Assembly (NCBI GenBank): GCA_947503435.1
Contig: CANNDL010000003.1
Coordinates: forward strand, 496,001 to 560,000
Direction of reading: 5' to 3'
DNA length: 64,000 nucleotides
Source of the DNA: an uncultured Kangiella sp.
GTDB taxonomy: Bacteria > Pseudomonadota > Gammaproteobacteria > Enterobacterales > Kangiellaceae
Positions within the stretch are counted from its first letter, which is position 1. Every line of letters begins with the position of its first letter. Positions 16,979 through 27,146 of the stretch are shown here, piece after piece. The notes under the pieces were generated by a model, which saw only the letters and a program-made list of their open reading frames with translations, was not told the DNA's origin and searched no databases. A program made the position numbers and the translations under genes.

Positions 16979-17956
16979 TTAAATTAAATCAGCTACTGTA
17001 TCTCTTTCTTCTTTTAGCTCTTGCTCCGACTCATCCATCTTGCCTTTAATGAAATCTGAAACTGCTAAGTCTTGCACGATAGTGTAATCGCCATCTTTAC
17101 AAGTTACTGGGTACGAATAAATCAAACCTTTTTCTACGCCGTAACTGCCATCAGAAGGCACAGCCATAGAAACCCAGTCGCCAGCTTCAGAACCTAGGCA
17201 CCAATCGCGCATATGATCTAAAATTGCGTTTGCTGCTGAAGCGGCTGATGAAGCACCACGAGCGGCAATTACTGCTGCGCCACGCTTTGCAACTGTAGGC
17301 ATAAAGTCTTCTTTGGCCCAAGTGGCGTCAACTTTATCCGCTGCATTTTCGCCATCAATTTGTGCAAAAGCAATATCTGGAACCTGAGTTACCGAGTGGT
17401 TGCCCCAGATAGTCATTTTCTTGATGTCAGAAATGGTAGAGTTTGATTTTTCTGCTAATTGATATAAAGCACGATTATGATCAAGACGAGTTAACGCCGT
17501 GATATTACGCTGATTAATGCTTGGAGCATTTGCCGCCAAGATGAAAGCGTTCGTGTTTGCAGGGTTACCAACAACACAAATCTTAATGTTCTTATCAGCA
17601 ACTTCGTCAATGACTTTACCTAATGAGCTGAAGATTTTACCGTTATCAGCGATTAAGTCTTTACGCTCCATACCTGGACCACGTGGCTTAGCGCCAACCA
17701 TCAAACCAATTTGCGAATCTTTGAAGGCAACTGCTGGATCGTCAGTTACAACTATGTCTTTTACCAATGGGAAAGCACAATCGTTTAATTCCATTGCCAC
17801 CGCTTCGCACACTTTAAGTGCTGGTGTGATTTCTAAAAGGTTTAAAATCACTGGCTGATCATTGCCTAGCATTTCACCGCTAGCAATACGGAATAATAAT
17901 GAATAACAAATTTGGCCGGCAGCACCGGTAACTGTAACGCGAACAGGCTGTTTCAT
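16979..17956 (-). CDS. mdh: Malate dehydrogenase (type 2)
   Basis: A 325-residue NAD-dependent enzyme interconverting malate and oxaloacetate in the TCA cycle. The nucleotide-binding loop GAAGQI is at 11-16. Substrate arginines are Arg92, Arg98 (GPGMERKD) and Arg162, with the catalytic pair Asp159 and His187 (WGNHSVTQ). This is the eukaryote-cytosol-like type found in Burkholderia, Coxiella and many marine gammaproteobacteria, distinct from E. coli Mdh. It is monocistronic, with its own terminator and a palindrome in its leader. Confidence 0.95.
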   Translation of the reverse strand: MKQPVRVTVTGAAGQICYSLLFRIASGEMLGNDQPVILNLLEITPALKVCEAVAMELNDCAFPLVKDIVVTDDPAVAFKDSQIGLMVGAKPRGPGMERKDLIADNGKIFSSLGKVIDEVADKNIKICVVGNPANTNAFILAANAPSINQRNITALTRLDHNRALYQLAEKSNSTISDIKKMTIWGNHSVTQVPDIAFAQIDGENAADKVDATWAKEDFMPTVAKRGAAVIAARGASSAASAANAILDHMRDWCLGSEAGDWVSMAVPSDGSYGVEKGLIYSYPVTCKDGDYTIVQDLAVSDFIKGKMDESEQELKEERDTVADLI

Positions 17957-18021
17957 TCCTGAATCCTCAATTTTTGATTAACAAGCTTTTGATAACAAAA
18001 GGGGGAAAATTTTAGGGTTGC

Positions 18022-18037
18022 AACTTTATCATAAAGT
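18022..18037 (-). promoter_or_regulatory. Palindrome in the mdh leader
   Basis: ACTTTAT-C-ATAAAGT (18023-18037) lies about 67 bp upstream of the mdh start. Read leftward it contains TATGAT, a good minus-10 candidate, although no good minus-35 was found. The 14-mer TTTATGATAAAGTT on this strand recurs upstream of the YpfJ-type gene at 54034-54047. It could be an operator overlapping the promoter. A second small hairpin, CTTTTG-ATAA-CAAAAG, is at 17986-18001. Confidence 0.3.
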
Positions 18038-18093
18038 CCTATCAGTGTCATTCCAGCAGGCCGCCAAATCCCTTGATCTAACTCAATTTTGCA

Positions 18094-20178
18094 TTAAACA
18101 TCGGCTAATTCGTGACGATAGCCTAACCAGCGTTTACAGAGGTTTTTTGCCAGCTGAGGAGATTGCTTAATCATGTCTTTGGCAACTGATTGAATTTCGG
18201 GGATTAATACGGCGTTTTTGACAATATCAGCAAACTGCAAAGCCATTTCTCCGGTTTGCCGTGTGCCCAAGAATTCGCCCGGGCCTCTAAGTCGAAGATC
18301 TTCTTCAGCAATTATAAAACCATCATTAGTCTCGCGCATTATCTGAATGCGCGATTTAGCATTATCTGAAAGCGGGTGCCCATAGAGCAGCAAGCAATGG
18401 CTTTCCACAGATCCACGACCCACACGACCACGTAATTGGTGCAATTGCGCCAAACCTAGTCGCTCAGGATTTTCGATAACCATCAAACTGGCATTAGGCA
18501 CATCGACACCAACTTCAATCACTGTTGTAGCCACCAAAATATCCAAACGGCCATCTTTAAATTGCTGCATAACTATTTGTTTTTGTTCAGATTTTAGACG
18601 ACCATGAATCAAACCGATGCGGCAATTGGGTAATTGCTCGGCTAAAAGATTTGCGGTGGTTTCAGCAGCCTGACTTTGAATTTCTTCAGATTCTTCAATC
18701 AAAGTACAAACCCAATAAACCTGACGCTTTTCATTAAGACAGGCTTCTTCTATTCGCTGAATGACTTGCTCGCGTTTCTGCTCAGTAATAGCAATGGTCT
18801 TTACTGGAGTTCGCCCTGGTGGTAACTCGTCAATAATGGATAAATCCATATCTGCGTAAGCCGTCATCGCCAAAGTACGCGGAATTGGGGTCGCAGTCAT
18901 CATCAATTGGTGCAGCTGCTTATTTTCGGGCGCTTTATTTTTTAAAGCGAGTCGTTGCTTAACCCCAAAACGATGTTGCTCATCAATAATGGCTAGACCC
19001 AAATTATGGTATTCCACTTCTTCCTGAAACAAGGCATGAGTCCCAATTACTAACTGCGCTTCACCAGACTTAATTAACTCTAATGATTCACGACGTTCGC
19101 TGGCTTTAAGTTTTCCTACTAGGAAGGCAACTTTGATTCCTAGCGAATCGCACCAATGATTAAAACCATTAAAATGCTGCTCGGCCAAAATTTCAGTGGG
19201 CGCCATTAGAGCTACTTGGAAGCCCGACTCTATAGCTTGAAAAGCAGACATGGCAGCGACCAAAGTTTTACCGGCACCTACATCACCCTGTAGTAATCTC
19301 AGCATTGGACGGCTAGATTGCAAGTCTTTACTAATTTCTGATACTACTCGTTGTTGCGCCATGGTTGGCTTAAAAGGTAATAACTCTAATAACTTATTAT
19401 TCAATTCTCCATCGTTGCGCATAATAAAAGCACTGTCTTGCTGAAAGCGTAAACGTTGCAGCTGCATGCTTAACTGTTGCGCTAAAAGCTCTTCATAAAT
19501 TAGGCGCTTAATTGCAGGCGATTGTTCGCTATTTATATCTTCAATTGCTGTGTTTTTTGGCGGTTGATGTAGCCACAACAAAGCTTCGCTAATACCCATG
19601 AGTTGCCATTTCTGGATAAGCTCATTTGGCATTAAGTCTGCAATTGGTTTTCGCCTTAAATGACTGAGCGCTTGTTTTTGTAGGTTACGCCATGAAGCTT
19701 GGTGCAAACCCTCAGTAGTTGGGTAGACCGGAGTTAAGGTATCTAATAAAGGAGCAGCCTTCCCCTCATTAATATAGGTGATTTCTGGATGCACCATCTG
19801 CAAACTTCTGCCAAAGCGACGCACTTCACCAAAAGCATACAGCTCAACACCTGCTTGCAACTTTTTCTGCTGTGCGGCCATAAAGTGAAAAAACCGGAAA
19901 TCAATGGACGCAGTTTCATCATATGCCCGGCAGATCAATGAGCGTCTTTTGCCATATTGAATTTGTGATAATTGAACTATGACTCGAATCAAAGCTCGTT
20001 CGCCATCTTGAGTTTCAACTAAGGGTTTAACTTGAGTCCGATCTTCATAGCGCAGCGGTAAATGGAATAGCAGATCTTGAAGGTTAAAGATCTGCAGTTT
20101 CGCTAATTTTTCTTTTAACTTAGGGCCAACCCCTTTTAAGGAATCAACCGGAATCGCTGTTAAAGATTGTTCAGACAT
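18094..20178 (-). CDS. recG: ATP-dependent DNA helicase RecG
   Basis: A 694-residue RecG. The N-terminal wedge/OB domain (about 1-240, including GVGPKLKEKLAKL near 16-28) binds branched DNA. The helicase core has Walker A GDVGAGKT and the diagnostic DEQH box in IIDEQHRFG. The C-terminal half has LHGRLKSEQK and the QLRGRVGRG motif. RecG remodels stalled forks, reverses R-loops and processes Holliday junctions. Its ATG directly abuts the oxyR stop, so the two are cotranscribed, an arrangement also seen in Pseudomonas. Confidence 0.97.
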   Translation of the reverse strand: MSEQSLTAIPVDSLKGVGPKLKEKLAKLQIFNLQDLLFHLPLRYEDRTQVKPLVETQDGERALIRVIVQLSQIQYGKRRSLICRAYDETASIDFRFFHFMAAQQKKLQAGVELYAFGEVRRFGRSLQMVHPEITYINEGKAAPLLDTLTPVYPTTEGLHQASWRNLQKQALSHLRRKPIADLMPNELIQKWQLMGISEALLWLHQPPKNTAIEDINSEQSPAIKRLIYEELLAQQLSMQLQRLRFQQDSAFIMRNDGELNNKLLELLPFKPTMAQQRVVSEISKDLQSSRPMLRLLQGDVGAGKTLVAAMSAFQAIESGFQVALMAPTEILAEQHFNGFNHWCDSLGIKVAFLVGKLKASERRESLELIKSGEAQLVIGTHALFQEEVEYHNLGLAIIDEQHRFGVKQRLALKNKAPENKQLHQLMMTATPIPRTLAMTAYADMDLSIIDELPPGRTPVKTIAITEQKREQVIQRIEEACLNEKRQVYWVCTLIEESEEIQSQAAETTANLLAEQLPNCRIGLIHGRLKSEQKQIVMQQFKDGRLDILVATTVIEVGVDVPNASLMVIENPERLGLAQLHQLRGRVGRGSVESHCLLLYGHPLSDNAKSRIQIMRETNDGFIIAEEDLRLRGPGEFLGTRQTGEMALQFADIVKNAVLIPEIQSVAKDMIKQSPQLAKNLCKRWLGYRHELADV

Positions 20179-21093
20179 TTATAAAGGTTTTGTTCCTTGT
20201 AAAACTATTGGGCTTAACGCTTGCTGGATAATCTCTAACGCGTCTTTTCTTGGGAAGCTGCGTCTAAATGCCAAAGCTACTTTACGACTAGGTACTGGAT
20301 TAGTGAAATCTTTCACCACCAGTCCTAATTTTTCATTTTGAAATTCCGCCGCAGATGCAGGGACTACACTAACCCCTAATCCACTAGCGACCATATGGCG
20401 AATGGTTTCCAAGGAAGAACCCGTTATCCAGTCTTTTTGCGGATTAAGACTATTATCTCTGCACTGAGGACATGATTCCAATACCTGATCTCGAAAACAA
20501 TGACCGGCACCCAACATGATCATGACTTCATCAGCAATATCTGCTAAATGCATATTGTCCTTTTTAACCCATGGATGTTTAGGCGGCAGCAAAGCTTGAA
20601 ATTCTTCTTCATATAAAGGAATCGTATCAATCTCTGCTTCATCGAATGGCAGCGCAACAAATATGGCATCTAACTCGCCATTGCGTAATTTAGTTTTTAA
20701 GTTATGAGTATAGTCTTCGTCGATATGCAGCGGCATTTTAGGGGCTAACCGTCTTAATTCAGGCACTAGGCTAGGAAATAAGTAAGGACCAATGGTAAAA
20801 ATAGCGCCAATACGAAGAGGGCCTTCGAGTTGATCCGAATTTTGACTTGCTTCTAGTTTGAGCTGATCCACCTGCTCAAGAATTCGTTGCGCTTGCTCCA
20901 CAATTTTTTGCCCTTGCGGCGTGACTTTAACGTCAGACTTACTGCGTTCAAATATCATCACACCCAATTGTTCTTCTAGTTTTTTAACACCAACACTTAA
21001 TGTTGGTTGACTGACATAACATGCTTCCGCCGCTCGGCCAAAATGCTGCTCACGTGCTACGGCTACTATGTATCGAAATTCGGTCAGAGTCAT
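20179..21093 (-). CDS. oxyR: Peroxide-sensing LysR regulator OxyR
   Basis: A 304-residue LysR protein. The N-terminal helix-turn-helix (about 18-37) contains HFGRAAEACYVSQPTLS. The redox pair falls exactly at Cys199 (GAGHCFRD) and Cys208 (ESCPQC), the positions of E. coli OxyR, which form a disulfide on contact with peroxide and switch on catalase, peroxidase and dps genes. An ATAG-N7-CTAT half-operator at 21124-21138 is upstream, suggesting autoregulation. The dps gene in this window could be a target. Confidence 0.95.
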   Translation of the reverse strand: MTLTEFRYIVAVAREQHFGRAAEACYVSQPTLSVGVKKLEEQLGVMIFERSKSDVKVTPQGQKIVEQAQRILEQVDQLKLEASQNSDQLEGPLRIGAIFTIGPYLFPSLVPELRRLAPKMPLHIDEDYTHNLKTKLRNGELDAIFVALPFDEAEIDTIPLYEEEFQALLPPKHPWVKKDNMHLADIADEVMIMLGAGHCFRDQVLESCPQCRDNSLNPQKDWITGSSLETIRHMVASGLGVSVVPASAAEFQNEKLGLVVKDFTNPVPSRKVALAFRRSFPRKDALEIIQQALSPIVLQGTKPL

Positions 21094-21209
21094 GATTTTC
21101 TCTCAGTTTAATTATGGTATTTAATAGTGGATTTCTATCTATTTTTTAACATCCATAAAACAGACTAAAATAATAACCATTTATTACAGTTCTGACAAAG
21201 ATTTATCCA

Positions 21210-22067
21210 TTACGGTTTTTGTGCTAAAAACATAGTAAGAGGTCGGCCATCCTCTAGTGTGTGCGCTTGATCTAGCAGAATTTTCCAACCAGAGAATTTG
21301 TCGGTCAATTCATTAGTTTGTAATAAATAAGCTGGATTTTTTGGCTTACCGAACATGGCAGCCTCTTGTGTGAAAGTATGGATAGCAACCATAGCCCCAC
21401 ACGGCAAATAATCTCGATAAATATCAAGTAGCGGCCTGTGTAAATATCGGGCCTGCATAATGAACTGTGGGTTATGTGTTGTTATGAGCAGCTTAAGTTT
21501 TTCAATTTCCAACTGCAAATTAATATTTAAAGTTTCAACCTCACTATTTGTACGCTCACTAAACTGCTGCAGCCGATTAAGTGCATGCTGGTTATTATCA
21601 AAAGCGATCGTTTTAAAACCATGCAACGACAAAAACACCGAGTCGCGTCCCGAGCCCGCTCCTACATCAAACGCAAGCGGATTATCGCTATTAATCAGCT
21701 TTTTAATCAGGTTTATATATTGCTCTAATAAAGGGTTGGCGCGCCACAATCTTTGACTGCGACTACCTGCACTCCATTTTGCTTGTTCCTCCTCTTCAGC
21801 CAAAATAATACTGTTAATTTGATAATCTTGTCTTTCAAAAATTTGCCTAAGATTGTGTTGCTGACTTTTATTCGCCAACAAGTCTAACGACGCACCTTTT
21901 GGCGGCAATTCGTGCCAACAGGTTTCAATAATCTCTAGTGGGATATTAGTCGAAAACATAGGATGTCCTGCCGCAAAATCTGCAGCAGGTCGAACATCAA
22001 TAAGAGGTGTTGAACCGAGGGCTAAAGGTTCAAGAGTGAGCACGTGAAAAAGGCTGTGACTTGCCAT
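21210..22067 (-). CDS. Rhodanese-like and SAM-methyltransferase fusion protein
   Basis: A 285-residue two-domain protein. Residues about 10-95 resemble a rhodanese (PLIDVRPAADFAAGHP), but no cysteine lies in the expected active loop, so sulfur transfer is unlikely. Residues about 100-285 are a class I methyltransferase with the SAM motif AFDVGAGSGRDSVFL and the acidic end of strand 2, AFDNN. It is most like TehB/UbiG-type small-molecule methyltransferases, but the substrate is unknown. The start at 22067 keeps the rhodanese fold intact and overlaps the DUF418 gene by 38 bp, so translation is probably coupled. Confidence 0.75.
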   Translation of the reverse strand: MASHSLFHVLTLEPLALGSTPLIDVRPAADFAAGHPMFSTNIPLEIIETCWHELPPKGASLDLLANKSQQHNLRQIFERQDYQINSIILAEEEEQAKWSAGSRSQRLWRANPLLEQYINLIKKLINSDNPLAFDVGAGSGRDSVFLSLHGFKTIAFDNNQHALNRLQQFSERTNSEVETLNINLQLEIEKLKLLITTHNPQFIMQARYLHRPLLDIYRDYLPCGAMVAIHTFTQEAAMFGKPKNPAYLLQTNELTDKFSGWKILLDQAHTLEDGRPLTMFLAQKP

Positions 22068-23256
22068 AAGTTAATGAGCGCCAAGCCCATTCTAGTGGCC
22101 CGAAATAGAATTTCTTCAGCCATAATTCAGAGCCAATTAACTGAACTAAATAAATAGCCGCAACAATATAATAAAACTCGTAGCGTTCTAATTCAGCAAA
22201 TAGACCAAACCCGAATCCATAAAAAAGTGTCGTTACAATGACTGATTGTAAAATATAATTAGTAAAAGCCATCTTACCAACTGCTTCAAACTTACGACGC
22301 AGCCATCCCATAACATCTGATTTTGCCCACAAACAAAATAAACCTACATACGTAAGCGCTAGAAATACGGCTGCAGAACTATTGGCCACACCAAAAGAAA
22401 GCCATAAGCCATTAAAATCAAAATTATCTTCCGTTAAAAGCTGGTAATCCCAATATAAGAGGGCGGCTGCTATTATTAGCATTAGACTAGTAAATTTAAT
22501 ATAGAAACCCTTAGATTTCTCAGCGGTCAAAATCCCAGACTGATATAACGCCATTCCGATCAACATAGCGCCTGCGATTCTTAAAGGACCAACCATGAAA
22601 ATCATATTGAGCAATGACATCCCATAAAATGCAGCTCGATGTTCAAAGTTATCAAACCACCCGCCTTGATAAGCCGCAATTTCTTCATTTATCATAACCT
22701 GAGAAGGGTAGAACATTTGGTTCATTTCCGCCATTTCAGGCTCTGGCATCCATTGAAAAAGAAAGTAAAATCCAGCCATTAATATAAAGAAAAAACTCAC
22801 GAGAGCTGCACCAACATACACTTTGGTTTTAACGCTTGTATTAAGCGCTAAGAAATAAACCCAAAAGCCCATTAGCGCATAAGTTGCCAGAATATCGCCA
22901 TACCAAATAAAAAACCCATGTATTAAGCCAAACAATAATAACCAACCCATCCGCTTAAAATGCACTGGACCAGGAGCAACGCCTTTATTGCTTGCCCGTT
23001 GTGCCATTAACATAATTCCAGCCCCAAAGAGCATTGAGAAAAGTGTATAAAATTTTTGGTCAGCAAAAACATGAGTTATAAACCATGTAATGACATTAGC
23101 GTTTGAAGTATCGCCGACGGCGAAAGGATTCATATAAAAAGCATTCACGTGAGCGAAAGTAGAGATATTCATAACCAGAATACCTAAGACAGCTACGCCT
23201 CGGATTAAATCTAACGAATGGAAACGCTCATTTGCTTGAGTTGCAGAAAAGTCCAA
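22030..23256 (-). CDS. DUF418 (YeiB-like) membrane protein
   Basis: A 408-residue polytopic inner-membrane protein with about ten helices. The N-terminal LDLIRGVAVLGILVMNI is the acyltransferase-3-like motif of this group. The C-terminal DUF418 domain carries NYILQSV and EWAWRSLTYG. The exact role of the YeiB family is unknown; relation to membrane acyltransferases suggests modification of an envelope or extracellular molecule. The start is TTG at 23256 behind AAGGAA. It heads a two-gene unit with the methyltransferase fusion. Confidence 0.87.
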   Translation of the reverse strand: MDFSATQANERFHSLDLIRGVAVLGILVMNISTFAHVNAFYMNPFAVGDTSNANVITWFITHVFADQKFYTLFSMLFGAGIMLMAQRASNKGVAPGPVHFKRMGWLLLFGLIHGFFIWYGDILATYALMGFWVYFLALNTSVKTKVYVGAALVSFFFILMAGFYFLFQWMPEPEMAEMNQMFYPSQVMINEEIAAYQGGWFDNFEHRAAFYGMSLLNMIFMVGPLRIAGAMLIGMALYQSGILTAEKSKGFYIKFTSLMLIIAAALLYWDYQLLTEDNFDFNGLWLSFGVANSSAAVFLALTYVGLFCLWAKSDVMGWLRRKFEAVGKMAFTNYILQSVIVTTLFYGFGFGLFAELERYEFYYIVAAIYLVQLIGSELWLKKFYFGPLEWAWRSLTYGKSQPFSRAHS

Positions 23257-23347
23257 AATTATTATTCCTTGCTTTTATTTGTTTTTGACTATAACTGATC
23301 GCTATTTGCATGTGCAAATTAAAAGGGTAACAAAAAATTCGTAGGGA

Positions 23348-23560
23348 TTATTCTAAAAAGTTATCTTTCCAAATATCTTTCGAATCTTTTCGTCGATCTT
23401 GGCCTAAGCGACGATCTAATTCGAGCCGAACGCTTTTTCGACGGTCTTCACCAGAACGCCTATCGTTATTTTCTCTTTTTTCAACAAATTCGCCTTCATC
23501 CAAATCCTGCGGAATCATTTCATCAGCCATTAAATCGAAATCGAAAACTTTATTACTCAT
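23348..23560 (-). CDS. Small Arg/Asp-repeat protein of unknown function
   Basis: A 70-residue soluble protein with an acidic N-terminal half and a repeated basic pattern: NDRR-GEDRR-LDRR-QDRR between residues about 31 and 57. Four DRR units with regular spacing suggest a charged helix or an RNA- or protein-binding tail. Similar DRR-rich short proteins occur in marine gammaproteobacteria without known function. A strong AAAGGAGG ribosome site supports it as real. It lies 30 bp upstream of trmH on the same strand. Confidence 0.75.
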   Translation of the reverse strand: MSNKVFDFDLMADEMIPQDLDEGEFVEKRENNDRRSGEDRRKSVRLELDRRLGQDRRKDSKDIWKDNFLE

Positions 23561-23590
23561 AGTAAGTTTCCTCCTTTACCACATTTAAAA

Positions 23591-24277
23591 CTACACTAAT
23601 TTACGCAAAAGATCCCAGTCAGGGTCCTCAATTTCACCCATATCATTAAGTTTAGGGTAGCGAATTTTATGCTTATCACAATAATTTTTTACTGTCGGAT
23701 GCAAGGTTTTAAAAATTAGGAGGTCGACTTCTTCCTGGGCGATCTTACATTCGCCATACATTCCCGCTTCAACTCTTTGTCTTTGTGCTTCATATAATAT
23801 TAAAGCAGTGGCAACAGAAACGTTAAGTGACTGCACCATTCCCATCATCGGAATAATAATATGTTTATCCGCTAAATCAGCCGCTTTATCAGAAACACCT
23901 ACCAATTCAGAACCCACCAATAAGCAAGTTGGCTTAGTGTAATCTATCGAACGAAAATCAACTGCGTCATCAGAAAAATGCGCCGACAAAATCTGTGCAT
24001 CTTTACCTCGAATATACTCCATCCCTTGTTCAAGCGAATCATGTGCATGAGTTTTTACCCAGCGCTTAGAACCACTGGAGGTATGATGACCTCGATACCT
24101 AACATCTTTTGGAAAAGTCGCATGAACTTCGCCAATTCCCACTGCATCGGCCGTACGTACAATCGCAGCTAAATTATGCGGCTTATGGACTTGCTCCATA
24201 AATACCGTCAAATCCGGTTGCCGATTGGCAACCATTTGCAATATCTTTTGCAGTCGCTCGGGCTTTTGATCTAGCAT
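23591..24277 (-). CDS. trmH: tRNA (guanosine-18-2'-O)-methyltransferase
   Basis: A 228-residue SPOUT enzyme that methylates the ribose of G18 in the tRNA D-loop using SAM. The order is typical of TrmH. The N-terminal VFMEQVHKPHNLAAIVRTADA carries the catalytic Arg of motif 1, LLVGSELVGVS is motif 2, and MMGMVQSLNVSVATA is motif 3 forming the trefoil knot. Length matches E. coli TrmH (229 aa). It ends the spoT-ridA-trmH stretch, 11 bp after ridA; in E. coli trmH also sits downstream of spoT. Confidence 0.96.
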   Translation of the reverse strand: MLDQKPERLQKILQMVANRQPDLTVFMEQVHKPHNLAAIVRTADAVGIGEVHATFPKDVRYRGHHTSSGSKRWVKTHAHDSLEQGMEYIRGKDAQILSAHFSDDAVDFRSIDYTKPTCLLVGSELVGVSDKAADLADKHIIIPMMGMVQSLNVSVATALILYEAQRQRVEAGMYGECKIAQEEVDLLIFKTLHPTVKNYCDKHKIRYPKLNDMGEIEDPDWDLLRKLV

Positions 24278-24288
24278 GAATTAATTGC

Positions 24289-24678
24289 CTAACTATCTTT
24301 ACCCAAAAATACTACGCCATCCATTTCAATTTGCGCGCCTTTAGGTAACTCTTTAACACCAATCGCCGCTCGTGCCGGGTAGGGCTGTTCAAAATATTGC
24401 GACATAATTTCATTGACTGTTGCAAAATTTGATAAGTCCAACATGAAAATATTCAGCTTCACAATGTCTTGTAGCGAGCTGCCGGCAGATTCACAAACTG
24501 CCGTTAAATTTTTAAACACTTGATGAACTTGCTCTGAAAAGTCTTCAACCAATTCCATAGTTTCAGGAATCAAAGGAATCTGCCCAGATAAATATAATGT
24601 ATCGCCAGCTTGGACGGCTTGCGAATAAGTGCCAATTGCTGCTGGAGCTTTATCTGTATGTATTATTTTTTTAGCCAT
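24289..24678 (-). CDS. ridA: Reactive enamine/imine deaminase RidA
   Basis: A 129-residue RidA/YjgF protein that hydrolyses 2-aminoacrylate and similar enamines released by PLP enzymes, protecting enzymes such as serine hydroxymethyltransferase. The family's catalytic arginine is in [14 protein letters not shown], and the C-terminal EMDGVVFLG lines the trimer pocket. Length is normal. It lies between spoT (10 bp upstream) and trmH (11 bp downstream), so it belongs to the same operon. Confidence 0.95.
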   Translation of the reverse strand: MAKKIIHTDKAPAAIGTYSQAVQAGDTLYLSGQIPLIPETMELVEDFSEQVHQVFKNLTAVCESAGSSLQDIVKLNIFMLDLSNFATVNEIMSQYFEQPYPARAAIGVKELPKGAQIEMDGVVFLGKDS

Positions 24679-24688
24679 AAAATCACTT

Positions 24689-26800
24689 TTAGTTTTGGCG
24701 CTGCACCTTATTTACAAAAGGTACTACACGAAGTTTTTTAATTATGGACGCTAAATGCGCTCGATTTTTTAACCTTACTTCAAAATGCAAAATATTGATG
24801 TTGCCATCAAGCTCATCAATTTTTACATTGACGATATTAATATCTTGGTTGGCAATAATGCCCGTTATCTGAGCCAGAACACCACGACCATTAAACACTT
24901 CTATATCTAAATCGCAGCTAAATTCACCTTCCACTTCTTGAGACCATTCCACTGGAACATAACGATCGTTTTGTTTGTGTGCTCGTTTTACATTGGGACA
25001 GGTTTGGCGATGGATAGTAAAACCTTTACCAGCGCTAACATAAGCCACAATAGGATCGAATGGAATTGGTCGGCAGCACTTAGCGTATTTTACTACCATA
25101 CCCTCTGTGCCTTTAATCGCTAAAGGCTCAGCATTTTCGTCAATCTCTTTTATAGTTTCCGGGTCTTGTTCTGACTCTTCCATAGTAATTCGATGAGCAA
25201 TCAATACAGAAGCAATTCTTCCTAGCCCAATTGCCGCTAACAACTCTTCAAAACTATCAAAATTGATTGCTTTAGCCGTTTGTTCTAAATGCTCAATCTC
25301 GAAACTATCCAAATTTGATGATAGCGATTGTTCCAACAGCCGGTAACCTAAGTTGACTGCTTCGTCTCGGCGCATGTTTTTAACAAAACTGCGTATATTC
25401 GCACGAGCTTTCCCGCTTACCGTAAAACTTAGCCAAGCTGGATTTGGTTTTGAGCCGGGCGCAGTCACTACCTCAATCGTCATACCGTTTACTAATTTAG
25501 TACTCAGAGGTGCAAATTGCTTATCGACCTTGCATGCTATACAGGTATTGCCTACGTCAGTATGAATTGCATAAGCAAAATCAACCGGCGTCGCGCCTTT
25601 TGGCAACTGAATAATTTTTCCCTTAGGCGTAAACACATAAACTTCATCAGGGAACAGATCGATTTTAACATTTTCGATAAACTCTAATGAATCATCAGCA
25701 CTCTGTTGTAATTCAATTAAACTCTGTACCCATTCTCTGGCTTTGTTTTCCGTCGGCGTGGTCGCATCGTCCGATTTATATAACCAGTGTGCCGCAACGC
25801 CATGTTCAGCCATCTGATCCATTAATTCTGTTCGGATCTGAACTTCGATTCTGACTTGTTCTTTAGATTGTAAAATGGAATGAAGGGATTGGTAGCCGTT
25901 GGCTTTGGGGATGGCAATATAGTCTTTGATAAGTCCGGGTATCGGTTTATGTATACTATGTACCTGGCCTAATATGCGATAACAAGAATCTTCACTATCG
26001 GTTATCACTCTAAAGGCATAGATATCCATAACCTCATTAAAAGTGCCTACTTTATCGCGCATCTTCTTATAAATAGAGTAGATACTTTTTTCGCGACCTA
26101 TCACCGTCCCTTCAATATGGGACTCTTTTAAACGACGTTGCAATTGTTCAGAAATATTTTCTATAACTTTTTTACGTCGACCACGAATTTTGTCCACTGC
26201 CGATTTCAAAATTTTATAGCGCATTGGGTGCATATTGGCAAAACCCAACAACTCCAATTGCTCTTTTAATTTATAAATACCTAGACGATTCGCAATAGGA
26301 GCATAAATTTCTAGAGTTTCTCGTGCAATACGGCGGCGTTTGTCAGGGCGTAAAGAGCCTAGAGTTTGCATATTATGAAGACGATCGGCCAGTTTTATCA
26401 GGATCACACGAATATCCTGAACCATGGCCATCATCATCTTTCGAAAATTTTCTGCCTGGGCTTCTTCTTTAGAACGAAAATTAATTTGCGTTAACTTACT
26501 GACACCTTCGACCAATTCAGCAACTTGATCACCAAACTCATTAGCTAAATCTTCTTTACTAACATCAGTATCTTCAATCACATCATGCATTAAAGCGGCC
26601 ATGATGGTTTGATGGTCGAGATGCAGTTCGGCAAGAATTCTTGCTGCCGCTACCGGATGAGTAATATAAGGATCGCCGCTTGAACGCATTTGTCCTTCGT
26701 GAGCTGATTCAGCTACTTGGTAAGCGCGCTCAATATCTGCAACTTGCGCAGGCTCAAGATAAGTATCAACAACTTCTCTTAAACCTGCAAAATAGATCAT
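24689..26800 (-). CDS. spoT: Bifunctional (p)ppGpp synthetase/hydrolase SpoT
   Basis: A 703-residue RelA/SpoT protein. The HD hydrolase domain is intact ([16 protein letters not shown], His72-Asp73 in MHDVIEDT). The synthetase domain follows (about 230-340, with GYQSLHS). The TGS domain (about 385-445, [16 protein letters not shown]), a zinc-finger-like CCRPIP region near 590, and a C-terminal ACT domain complete it. It makes and degrades ppGpp in response to carbon, fatty-acid and other starvation. The retained HD motif distinguishes it from RelA. It is translated from ATG behind AAGGAA, 33 bp after rpoZ. Confidence 0.96.
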   Translation of the reverse strand: MIYFAGLREVVDTYLEPAQVADIERAYQVAESAHEGQMRSSGDPYITHPVAAARILAELHLDHQTIMAALMHDVIEDTDVSKEDLANEFGDQVAELVEGVSKLTQINFRSKEEAQAENFRKMMMAMVQDIRVILIKLADRLHNMQTLGSLRPDKRRRIARETLEIYAPIANRLGIYKLKEQLELLGFANMHPMRYKILKSAVDKIRGRRKKVIENISEQLQRRLKESHIEGTVIGREKSIYSIYKKMRDKVGTFNEVMDIYAFRVITDSEDSCYRILGQVHSIHKPIPGLIKDYIAIPKANGYQSLHSILQSKEQVRIEVQIRTELMDQMAEHGVAAHWLYKSDDATTPTENKAREWVQSLIELQQSADDSLEFIENVKIDLFPDEVYVFTPKGKIIQLPKGATPVDFAYAIHTDVGNTCIACKVDKQFAPLSTKLVNGMTIEVVTAPGSKPNPAWLSFTVSGKARANIRSFVKNMRRDEAVNLGYRLLEQSLSSNLDSFEIEHLEQTAKAINFDSFEELLAAIGLGRIASVLIAHRITMEESEQDPETIKEIDENAEPLAIKGTEGMVVKYAKCCRPIPFDPIVAYVSAGKGFTIHRQTCPNVKRAHKQNDRYVPVEWSQEVEGEFSCDLDIEVFNGRGVLAQITGIIANQDINIVNVKIDELDGNINILHFEVRLKNRAHLASIIKKLRVVPFVNKVQRQN

Positions 26801-26833
26801 GATAGTTCCTTTAAATTCTAACTAATGACTTAA

Positions 26834-27082
26834 TTAGAATAAAACAGGTCCTTGTTCTTGTTCAGCTTTAGCCATTCTTTCATCAGCTTCCACTGTTAAT
26901 TTATCAGTTATTCCTTCTTCGATTTCACGCAACGCAACTACGGTTGGCTTATCATTATCCCAATCAACTTTAGGATCATGACCGCCGGTTGCGATTTGGC
27001 GAGCACGTTTTGCTGCCAACATGATTAAATCAAAACGATTACCTACTTTTTCAACTGCGTCTTGTACTGTTACACGTGCCAT
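26834..27082 (-). CDS. rpoZ: RNA polymerase omega subunit
   Basis: An 82-residue omega subunit that clamps the beta-prime C-terminus and forms part of ppGpp site 1. The N-terminal [19 protein letters not shown] and AAKRARQ are diagnostic. Its place between gmk and spoT is the standard gammaproteobacterial order. A small GGAGC-GAG-GCTCC hairpin (27102-27114), without a T-tract, lies in the leader between gmk and rpoZ. Confidence 0.97.
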   Translation of the reverse strand: MARVTVQDAVEKVGNRFDLIMLAAKRARQIATGGHDPKVDWDNDKPTVVALREIEEGITDKLTVEADERMAKAEQEQGPVLF

Positions 27083-27146
27083 TTTTTTACCTCACTTAGA
27101 TGGAGCCTCGCTCCTTTTAAATCTTAGCCCTGATCTCTTTTCGAAA

